A stretch of 5,234 bases of DNA. It comes from Nocardioidaceae bacterium (lineage in GTDB: Bacteria > Actinomycetota > Actinomycetes > Propionibacteriales > Nocardioidaceae). The stretch lies in assembly GCA_013811715.1 (NCBI GenBank), contig JACCUS010000450.1, positions 1 through 5,234 on the forward strand, given 5' to 3'. A program made the translations under genes and the position numbers. Under the pieces are notes generated by a model. It saw only the letters and a program-made list of their open reading frames with translations, had not been told where the DNA came from and did not search any database. How positions within the stretch are numbered: position 1 is the stretch's first letter; every line of letters starts with the position of its first letter. Shown one piece after another: positions 1 to 5,234 of the stretch.

Positions 1-737
1 TCGGCGCTGGCCTGGTACGTGCTGGGTAGCCCGGACAGGGTGAAGTCGTAGACCGGGTAGGCGCCCGCGTCGGTGAGTTGCCACACGTCTCCGCCTGCGC
101 CGGTACCGGTCGTCTTCGCGGCGCCGACCTGTAGGCCCGCCCCGCGCAACCCGCGAGCGAGGTAGGCGGCCGTCGTGGTTTTGCCGGCATTCATGGATGC
201 GCCGACGACGGCGATGGTGAGCGGGCGGTCCTCGGGCCTCGGCGGCGCCACCCCGGCGGGTACTCCCAGATGCAGACCCATGCGCCGTCCCGCGCTGTCG
301 GTCAGCAGCCCGACGGGCTGCAGGCTGGTGGCTGGACGCATACGTCCGTGGGCGCTGAGGACGCGTGCGGCGACACCGCCGGCGGCGACCAGCTCGCAGG
401 CACCGAGGTCGGAGGGCATGATGGCCTCGAACTGATCGGGGGCGTAACGGTGCCCATAGGCAACGACGACCTCGTCACCGGGGAACAGCGAGGCTCGTCG
501 ACCGTCCGGAAGCTCGATCTTGGTGTGATGGCCCACCTCGGACACGGTGGCGAGCACGAAACCCCCTACGTGCGGCTCCACACCGGTGAGCAGCTGTGTG
601 GCGGCGGCGAGGTCGACGTGGCGGGTGGTGTACGCCGGCTTGGCGGCCCGCAGCCTGGTCACGGGGAGCGGGAGCAGCTGGTGCCCGCTGGTCGTGTCGG
701 GGCCAAAGACCTCGGGGGAGTCGATTGCAAGTGTCAT
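1..737 (-). CDS. P-loop NTPase-like protein of unknown function (3' end outside window)
   Basis: The minus-strand frame stays open from an ATG at 737-735 to the window edge (245 complete codons, no stop), so the C-terminus is missing. What is visible: a Walker A motif, GASMNAGKTTT, at about residues 179-189, preceded by a hydrophobic strand (LTIAVV), as in P-loop NTPases. Residues 1-160 form a separate N-terminal part with a conserved-looking stretch PGDEVVVAYGHRYAPDQFEA (about 86-105) and an LVAAGG segment (116-121). After the P-loop come a helix and then QVGAAKTTGTGAGGD, a typical second strand of the fold. A GAGAGA sequence about 9 nt upstream can serve as ribosome binding site. The gene lies 63 bp downstream of the secreted-protein gene on the same strand and may share its transcript. 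The layout recalls DUF1611-like and MobB-like P-loop proteins, but I cannot assign a substrate. Coding status is well supported; the function is unknown. Confidence 0.8.
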   Translation of the reverse strand, partial: MTLAIDSPEVFGPDTTSGHQLLPLPVTRLRAAKPAYTTRHVDLAAATQLLTGVEPHVGGFVLATVSEVGHHTKIELPDGRRASLFPGDEVVVAYGHRYAPDQFEAIMPSDLGACELVAAGGVAARVLSAHGRMRPATSLQPVGLLTDSAGRRMGLHLGVPAGVAPPRPEDRPLTIAVVGASMNAGKTTTAAYLARGLRGAGLQVGAAKTTGTGAGGDVWQLTDAGAYPVYDFTLSGLPSTYQASA

Positions 738-800
738 GGTGGTGTCTCTCGGTCGGTTGGAAGCGTCCCGGGAATGCCTGTACTTCACGGGCTCAGCACG

Positions 801-1304
801 TCACAGCGCCGCGCACTGGTCCTCCTTGTTGCCGTCGACTTGGTTCCGCCCTCCGGTCGGAGCGAGCGTGTTCTCCTTGCACTGCAGGTTGCCGTCGATG
901 CGGTTCAGCGTGAAGGTCTGCTCGCGGGTGTTCGCGAACGACTGCACGTCTTGGCCGACTCGGTTGTTGCGCAGCAGGGCCCGCTCGCCCTGCACCAACT
1001 GGATGCTGCCGCCGACCCGACTGCCTCGCACCTCCACCCGGTCGTGGCCCTCACCTTGGACGTTGCCGACGACCCGGATACCCGTGGCGAAAAGGCGGGC
1101 ACTCTTCTCCACCTTCACCGTGCCCTGGACGGTGGTGCCGTCCAGCCGGCAGGTCGCACCTTGCGGGACGCGGACGTTGTCCAGGGTGATCGCTCCGATC
1201 GTTCCTCGACAGGTCCGCTCCTCGGCCATCGCCGCGGGGGCGAACGCGAGCCCGGAGACCGTCAATGCGGTGACGAAGGTTCCGCTGATAAGTGCCTTGT
1301 GCAT
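801..1304 (-). CDS. Secreted repeat protein, probable beta-solenoid, function unknown
   Basis: This encodes 167 aa. Residues 1-27 form a Sec signal peptide: a basic start (MHK), a hydrophobic core and an AMA cleavage motif before EERTC. The mature protein has six units with the pattern x-x-V/I-x-G-x-V/I. Their central hydrophobic residues fall at 59, 78, 97, 116, 136 and 156, a spacing of 19, 19, 19, 20 and 20, as expected for rungs of a beta-helix. Four cysteines (32, 52, 142, 164) sit near the two ends and could form two disulfides that cap the solenoid. The C-terminal blocks GNLQCKEN and GNKEDQC resemble a family of small exported actinobacterial proteins of unknown role that I recall only loosely. 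The start is supported by AAGGAG 7 nt upstream. No catalytic motif or membrane anchor is visible, so a structural, surface or binding role is only a guess. Confidence 0.88.
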   Translation of the reverse strand: MHKALISGTFVTALTVSGLAFAPAAMAEERTCRGTIGAITLDNVRVPQGATCRLDGTTVQGTVKVEKSARLFATGIRVVGNVQGEGHDRVEVRGSRVGGSIQLVQGERALLRNNRVGQDVQSFANTREQTFTLNRIDGNLQCKENTLAPTGGRNQVDGNKEDQCAAL

Positions 1305-1445
1305 GATGTCGCTCCTTGAGTCCTAGGTGGTCCCGATGACCTCCTCGACACACCAGTGCGCTGTGCCCAGGCGGGTGATGCAGGGGGTCCCGACAAAGCC
1401 AGGCATTCTCATCCCCGTCTTATTCGGCGGATCTATCGTGGGACC
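1305..1445. promoter_or_regulatory. Divergent intergenic region between the secreted-protein gene and the sigma-factor operon
   Basis: These 141 bp separate two divergent transcription units and must hold the promoters of both. I see no pair of boxes close to a standard consensus. A short element GGTCCCGA occurs twice in direct orientation (1329-1336 and 1386-1393), and its core recurs inverted as GGGACC at 1440-1445, just before the sigma-factor start. These could be operator or ECF-promoter elements, but they are short and GC-rich, so chance is possible. A TATCGT at 1434-1439 could be a -10 box for the plus-strand operon. Its position would give a leaderless or nearly leaderless transcript. 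Confidence 0.4.
1312..1317 (-). promoter_or_regulatory. Ribosome binding site of the secreted-protein gene
   Basis: AAGGAG on the minus strand, 7 nt before the ATG at 1304-1302. It fixes the start of the 167-aa protein, which in turn gives a complete signal peptide. Confidence 0.75.
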
Positions 1446-2024
1446 ATGGCTACCGCGGGTTCCCGGGTGACGCCCGACACCGACCTGGTGCCACGGTGCC
1501 GCGCCGGAGATTCGCAGGCTTGGCACGAGTTGGTCACGGCGTACGAGCGGCTGGTCTACTCGGTCCCCCGCAGCTACGGCCTCGACCGCGAGGACGCCGA
1601 GGACGTCACCCAGGCGACTTTCGCGGCGCTGTTGAGCGGTCTCCGCTCACTGCGCGACGACCAGGCACTGCTGCCCTGGCTGGGCACGGTCGCCCGACGC
1701 CAGACGTGGCGGGTCATCGACCGTCGGCGGCGCGAGAGGGAGGTGCTCGCCCGCGAGCATCCCGACCGCGCCGGCACCGACCCGGCCGCCGGTGTGTCAG
1801 ACCCGGTGGACGCCTACGAGGAGTGGACCCAGCGCGCTTGGCTGCACCAGGGCCTGACGAGACTCGACCCGGATTGTCGGCGACTCCTCCGTGCGCTCTA
1901 CCTGGACGACGCCGACCCGTCCTACCAGGCGATAGCCGCGCGGCTGGGCAAGGCGGTTGGCACCATCGGCCCGGCCCGTGCCCGCTGCTTACACCGGCTG
2001 CGCTCGGCGATGGAGGACGAGTGA
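1446..2024 (+). CDS. ECF-family RNA polymerase sigma factor
   Basis: This encodes 192 aa, the usual size of an ECF (group 4) sigma factor; such proteins direct RNA polymerase core to a small set of promoters. Region 2 spans about residues 11-95. It includes the conserved acidic block DAEDVTQATF (50-59), which corresponds to the core-binding region 2.2, followed by the LPWLGTVARRQTW segment and a basic RRRRERE stretch. Region 4 spans about 137-188, with a helix-turn-helix at YQAIAARLGKAVGTIGPARA and following residues (160-186). Between them is an acidic/proline linker (about 105-130). No extra C-terminal domain is present. The ATG at 1446 is preferred over the in-frame ATG at 1356, because the intervening 30 residues are rich in Arg and Pro and unlike sigma factors. 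There is no clear Shine-Dalgarno before 1446. It is the first gene of an apparent operon, 67 bp ahead of the anti-sigma-like gene. Confidence 0.92.
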   Translation: MATAGSRVTPDTDLVPRCRAGDSQAWHELVTAYERLVYSVPRSYGLDREDAEDVTQATFAALLSGLRSLRDDQALLPWLGTVARRQTWRVIDRRRREREVLAREHPDRAGTDPAAGVSDPVDAYEEWTQRAWLHQGLTRLDPDCRRLLRALYLDDADPSYQAIAARLGKAVGTIGPARARCLHRLRSAMEDE

Positions 2025-2058
2025 GTACGGCGGGCAGCGGGTGCATCACCGGCCGGCT

Positions 2059-2074
2059 CCACCGGCACTGGTGG
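2059..2074 (+). repeat. Small hairpin upstream of the anti-sigma-like gene
   Basis: CCACC (2059-2063) pairs with GGTGG (2070-2074) around a 6-nt loop, in the 67-nt leader between the sigma gene and the next gene. The hairpin ends 6 nt before the AGGAG ribosome binding site. It has no U-tract, so it is not a factor-independent terminator. It might tune translation or mRNA stability, or be a chance dyad in GC-rich DNA. Confidence 0.3.
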
Positions 2075-2080
2075 GTGGAG

Positions 2081-2085
2081 AGGAG
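2081..2085 (+). promoter_or_regulatory. Ribosome binding site of the anti-sigma-like gene
   Basis: AGGAG lies 6 nt before the ATG at 2092 and decides the start among in-frame options that reach back to 1957. The earlier ATG would overlap the sigma-factor gene and add 45 residues of out-of-frame sigma coding sequence. Confidence 0.75.
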
Positions 2086-2091
2086 CTCACG

Positions 2092-2745
2092 ATGACCTCA
2101 GGACAAGACCGGACGACAGACTTCGGCACGATCGTGGACTGGTTGGAGTGCAGGTTGGACGCCGACACGGCCGCAGACGTCGAACGGATCGTGCTGGCCC
2201 GAGAACCTGACGTGCTGGCCACCGTCGCCTGGTGGCGACGCTTCCACGCCGTGGCCTCGCTACCGAACGAGCCCGTGCCGGAAGGCCTCGCCCACCGGCT
2301 ACGCGCGATGGGCCCGGCCGCTCCAGAGGTCGAAGGGGCGACCGGCCCGTCCTGGCTGGACCACCTCCTGGGGGTCGTCCGGGCGACGGTTTCGTTCGAC
2401 AGCCTGCGGACGCCAGGGCTCGCCATGGCCCGCTCGGCGATCGATGAGACCCGGCAGCTTGTCGCCTCCGGCCCGGGACTCGACGTCGCAGTCGATGTGT
2501 CAGAGCCACACGGTGGCGAGCTGACCGCGGCGGCGCAGTTGCTGCCGGTCGACGAGCACGCCGATCCTGCGGACGTCCTTGTGCAGGCGTGGGCACGCAC
2601 CGGCCTGGTTGGCGAGCAGCGGTCCGACTCGCTGGGCCGGGTGGAGCTCGGCGCCTTGCCCGCCGACGTCGTCGTCCTCGAGGTGGAGGGCACCTCGACC
2701 TGGCCGCCGGTGCACGTCGAGCTCGACCTGCGACAGTCGGTCTGA
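2092..2745 (+). CDS. Anti-sigma-like protein with C-terminal beta-rich domain (putative regulator of the ECF sigma factor)
   Basis: This encodes 217 aa. I do not recognise it as a named family. The N-terminal about 75 residues are helical: a VDWLECRLDADTAADVERIV segment, then DVLATVAWWRRFHAVASL, then a PVPEGLAHRLRAM helix. This resembles the layout of anti-sigma domains in which a short helix pair is followed by a helix that contacts the sigma factor, but the HxxxCxxC zinc motif is absent. Residues from about 130 to 217 are rich in short strands with a pattern like Ig-like or carboxypeptidase-regulatory-like folds: GELTAAAQLLPV, then VLVQAWARTGLVGEQ, then SDSLGRVELGALPADVVVLEV. No signal peptide or membrane helix is visible, so it should be cytoplasmic. 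Its position between the sigma gene and the CHAT gene suggests it binds one or both. The coding call is firm (RBS, codon bias); the anti-sigma role is inference. Confidence 0.82.
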   Translation: MTSGQDRTTDFGTIVDWLECRLDADTAADVERIVLAREPDVLATVAWWRRFHAVASLPNEPVPEGLAHRLRAMGPAAPEVEGATGPSWLDHLLGVVRATVSFDSLRTPGLAMARSAIDETRQLVASGPGLDVAVDVSEPHGGELTAAAQLLPVDEHADPADVLVQAWARTGLVGEQRSDSLGRVELGALPADVVVLEVEGTSTWPPVHVELDLRQSV

Positions 2746-2746
2746 G

Positions 2747-5234
2747 ATGTCGGTGGCGCAACGCCTGCAAGCGGTGGTCCGCGGCGATCCGGCGTCCGAC
2801 CAGAGCGACGTACCGCTCGCGCGATGGTGCGAGCAGGAAGCGATGACGCTCACCGAGGTGCTCGACCACGCGGAGGCGCTGGTGCATGAGGACCCGCTTG
2901 TCACTCTCTGGCTGGCGCGGGCGGCTAGGACCTTGGCCTCCGGACGGGGATGGACGCTCGACCCGGCCCCCGGCCTGGTATCCGCGCGGGCGGCGCTGCT
3001 CGAGGGCCAGGGCCTCGCGATCGATGGCCGCTTGGACGAGGCGCTCCTCGCCGTCGACGCGGCGCGCGATGCCTTCGCGGTCGCGGCAGAGCCGTGGCTG
3101 GCCTTGCGCACGGGTCTCGGCCGGATGCACATCTTGAACGAGCTCGGCCGGACGACGGACGCTGTGCAGGTCGGCACCGAGCTGTTGCGCGACATCGACG
3201 CGCTCGAAGACAGCGGTGGGCCGCAGGGGTCGATGCCGTTCGCGGTCGACTGGCTGCGCGCGTCATGCCTGACGAACCTCGGCGTGTGCCACACGTTCGC
3301 CGGCGACTATGTGGCCGCGGCCGCTGTGACGGCCGCAGCCGAGCGTCATCTGTTGGCGCTGGGGCGGCTCGATGAGATCGCCATCCTGCGGCAGAACCAG
3401 GCGGAGCAGTTACTTGCGGAGGGGCGGGCCAGCCGCGCCCGGGACATGTTCGCCTATGCCGCCATAGGCTTCGCCGACGCCGGGCTCTCCTTGCTCGAGG
3501 CGCGGTGCCTGGCCGACCTCGGCCGAGCTCACGTGGCGCTTGGTGAGGGCGCCCAAGCGTTGGACGCGTTCGGCCGGGCAGAGCGGCTCCTCGAGCCGCT
3601 GGATGTCGCAGCCGAGACGGAGCAGGTGCGGCTGTACACCGCCGAGGCTTATCTCGCGCTCAACCTCTACGAGGAGGCCGCGCTGGTATACCGGGAGGTT
3701 GTCGAATCGGTCTCGGCTTCCGGGCTCGCGCACTACCACGCCCTGGCCTTGGCTGGGCGGGGGGCCGCGCTGGCCGCGCTGCACCGCTGGGACGATGCAG
3801 GTACGACGCTCGAGGAAGCGGCCGATCGGCACGACCGGGTCGGCAACGTCCCGCTCGCCATCGCCGCCCGGGTGGAGCTGGCGGCGGTGCTGGACCGGCG
3901 GGGCGATCACGATGGCGCGCTGGACCTGCTCCGTGCGTTACGTGCCGCCACCGACGGCGACCGGCACTGGGTTGAGCGCGTGTACGTCCTGCTCGGCCTC
4001 GCGGACGTGGCGGGCACCGAGGAGGCGTCCACTGCCCTGGTGGAAGCGGCCAGCCTGGTAGACCGGCTCGGCCTCCCGCCGCTGCGTTTCCGGGTCGACA
4101 GCCGGCTGGGCGTGCTTCGGCGACGACAGGGTCGACTCGTCGAAGCCCTCGCGCTGCTGCAGCGGGCCGCCAAGGGGGCCGAGGACCAGCGAGGGTTGTT
4201 GCCCTCGCAGCTCACCCGCACGTCATTCCTGCGGGACAAGTCGCGGACCTTCGACGAGCTCGTCTCCCTCCACCTCGACCTCGATCCCGACTCGGCAGAT
4301 GTGGCGTTCCGCGCGGCCGAGCGGGCCAAGGGTCGCGCGCTGCTGGACCTGCTGAACACGGCAGGGGCGCCCGGTGTTTCGTCAGGTCTCGAGCCCGACA
4401 TGTCGGTAGCGCCGCTGGTGGCCGAGCTCAGCGCCGTGTACGACGAGATGCTGTGCGTCGCGACGGTCCCTCAGGACCCGGCCCCTCGGGACCCGTCCCC
4501 ACAGCGGCGCACCGGAGAGCTGCGGCGCTGTGCCGACGACCTCCAGGCCCGGTTGTCGGTCGCCCGGATCTCTCAGATCGCCTCCCCCGAAGAGCCGCTC
4601 GGTGTGGGACGCCGGTTGGATCACGAGGGCCTGCGCGAGCGCTTCGACGACGGCACGGTCCTGGTTGCCTATCACGTCGTCGGAGACGACGTCATCGGCT
4701 TCCTCGGCGTCGGTGATCGGCTGGTCGCGCGTCGGGTCACGACCCTTACCCGGCTGGCACCACAGCTCACGGGTCTGGAGCAGCACTGGCGACTCTTCCG
4801 GGCCGGCGCCGCGTTCGTCGAGCGGCATGCCAGCCGGCTCGCGGCCGTTGTCGAGCGCGACCTCCACCTGCTGGCGCGTGAGCTGCTGGGCGACCTGCAG
4901 TTGCCGCCCCCGACCGCCGGAGTGCAGTCTCGGCTGGCCGTGGTTGTGCCGCCAGCGCTGCAAGGCGTGCCGTTCCACGCGCTGCAGGTCGCCGCGAGAC
5001 CGCTGGTTGCCGACTGGGAGGTGGTCACCGGACCGAGCGGCTCCGTGCTGGGCAGCCTTCCGCCGTGGACGTACGACGGAGCCGGCAGGTCAGTGGCTCT
5101 CGCGGCCGCCGACTCCGAGCTGCTCGAGGACGCGGTCGAGGACGCCGAAGAGGATGGTGCGGTCGTGGTCGCGTCGGCGGGCAACGACAACCGGTCCCAG
5201 CGACAGTGGCCGGCAGCCGACGACGACGTCGTCG
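2747..5234 (+). CDS. TPR protein with N-terminal part of a CHAT domain, running in frame into an S8 peptidase-like segment (3' end outside window)
   Basis: 829 complete codons lie in the window with no stop. The ATG at 2747 follows the upstream TGA by one base (TGAGATG), so translation is probably coupled. Residues about 60-485 are repeated helical pairs of TPR type, for example LADLGRAHVALGEGAQALDA and LAAVLDRRGDHDGALDLLRA. These are followed by the block typical of TPR-CHAT proteins: RTSFLRDKSRTFDEL (491-505) and AERAKGRALLDLL (524-536). A short Pro-rich linker (about 574-586) precedes the CHAT start: GTVLVAYHVVGDDVIGFLGV (from 636), then LAVVVPPALQGVPFHAL (about 730-746) and LVADWEVVTGPSGSVL. 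CHAT domains are caspase-like cysteine peptidases whose catalytic His and Cys come later (HFxxHG and SACxT blocks). Neither is present here; instead the frame becomes subtilisin-like (from about 770-788). As it stands, the protein would lack a complete CHAT active site. Confidence 0.88.
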   Translation, partial: MSVAQRLQAVVRGDPASDQSDVPLARWCEQEAMTLTEVLDHAEALVHEDPLVTLWLARAARTLASGRGWTLDPAPGLVSARAALLEGQGLAIDGRLDEALLAVDAARDAFAVAAEPWLALRTGLGRMHILNELGRTTDAVQVGTELLRDIDALEDSGGPQGSMPFAVDWLRASCLTNLGVCHTFAGDYVAAAAVTAAAERHLLALGRLDEIAILRQNQAEQLLAEGRASRARDMFAYAAIGFADAGLSLLEARCLADLGRAHVALGEGAQALDAFGRAERLLEPLDVAAETEQVRLYTAEAYLALNLYEEAALVYREVVESVSASGLAHYHALALAGRGAALAALHRWDDAGTTLEEAADRHDRVGNVPLAIAARVELAAVLDRRGDHDGALDLLRALRAATDGDRHWVERVYVLLGLADVAGTEEASTALVEAASLVDRLGLPPLRFRVDSRLGVLRRRQGRLVEALALLQRAAKGAEDQRGLLPSQLTRTSFLRDKSRTFDELVSLHLDLDPDSADVAFRAAERAKGRALLDLLNTAGAPGVSSGLEPDMSVAPLVAELSAVYDEMLCVATVPQDPAPRDPSPQRRTGELRRCADDLQARLSVARISQIASPEEPLGVGRRLDHEGLRERFDDGTVLVAYHVVGDDVIGFLGVGDRLVARRVTTLTRLAPQLTGLEQHWRLFRAGAAFVERHASRLAAVVERDLHLLARELLGDLQLPPPTAGVQSRLAVVVPPALQGVPFHALQVAARPLVADWEVVTGPSGSVLGSLPPWTYDGAGRSVALAAADSELLEDAVEDAEEDGAVVVASAGNDNRSQRQWPAADDDVV
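5111..5234 (+). other. S8 (subtilisin-like) peptidase segment inside the CHAT reading frame
   Basis: The frame reads DSELLEDAVEDAEEDG, then AVVVASAGNDN, then a PAA and a VV close to the window end. In S8 peptidases a helix of this kind leads into a hydrophobic strand and SAGN, where the Asn (here codon 5183-5185, residue 813) forms the oxyanion hole; a YPAA...VI block follows. The match in order and spacing is close. The catalytic Asp and His blocks that should lie upstream (DTG and HGT) are absent: the preceding residues are CHAT. The Ser block (GTS), if present, lies beyond the window. The exact boundary with CHAT is uncertain, between about 5039 and 5111. Confidence 0.7.

Noticed and set aside
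738..800. Possible terminator between the two minus-strand genes
   Set aside because: Only very short dyads around CCCGGG are visible, with no strong stem and no T-tract, so readthrough into the P-loop gene is as likely.
270..1319. 349-aa plus-strand open frame antisense to the two minus-strand genes
   Set aside because: It spans two well-supported minus-strand genes and the gap between them, has low-complexity Gly/Arg/His-rich composition with no recognisable domain, and is a by-product of high GC.
1356..1445. Upstream ATG at 1356 as the start of the sigma factor
   Set aside because: The extra 30 residues do not resemble sigma factors, and region 2 begins about 11 residues after the ATG at 1446, as is usual.
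2087..3130. 347-aa minus-strand open frame (and the similar one at 2500-3294)
   Set aside because: Arg/Pro/Ala-rich shadow of the regulator and CHAT genes; no domain, no ribosome binding site, and it crosses the boundary between two plus-strand genes.
4382..5190. Minus-strand open frames opposite the CHAT region
   Set aside because: Ser/Arg/Thr-rich shadows of a plus-strand gene with clear CHAT and TPR landmarks.
1..5234. CRISPR array, tRNA or rRNA genes, insertion sequences
   Set aside because: No regularly spaced direct repeats, no tRNA-like cloverleaf or rRNA sequence, and no transposase or terminal inverted repeats were seen on either strand.

Overview
The window is high-GC DNA with strong G/C third-position bias, Shine-Dalgarno-led and closely packed genes, and families common in Actinobacteria (an ECF-type sigma factor with region 4 ending in a GTIGPARARCLHRLR-type helix, and a TPR-CHAT protein). 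An actinobacterium is the best guess; the genus cannot be told from the sequence.

Layout. Two genes lie on the minus strand at the left. A P-loop NTPase-like protein of unknown function (start at 737, reading off the left edge) is preceded by a small secreted protein (1304 to 801) built from a very regular 19-20 residue repeat, probably a beta-solenoid. A 141-bp divergent intergenic region (1305-1445) separates them from a plus-strand operon of three genes: an ECF-family sigma factor (1446-2024), a 217-aa protein with an anti-sigma-like helical N-terminus and a beta-rich C-terminal domain (2092-2745), and a long TPR protein with the N-terminal part of a CHAT (caspase-like) domain (2747 to beyond 5234). 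The last two are separated by one base and are probably translationally coupled.

How they may work together. Sigma factor, small regulator-like protein and TPR-CHAT protein are read as one unit. A reasonable but unproven model is that the middle protein restrains the sigma factor and the CHAT protein senses a signal through its TPRs and relieves that restraint by proteolysis.

Most unusual point. The CHAT homology stops before the expected catalytic His/Cys blocks. The same uninterrupted frame then reads as the middle of a subtilisin-like (S8) peptidase, including the SAGN oxyanion-hole segment, with no S8 catalytic Asp or His before it. This looks like an in-frame deletion fusion between a CHAT gene and a neighbouring S8 gene, an assembly chimera at that point, or a genuinely new hybrid. 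The window ends before this can be resolved.
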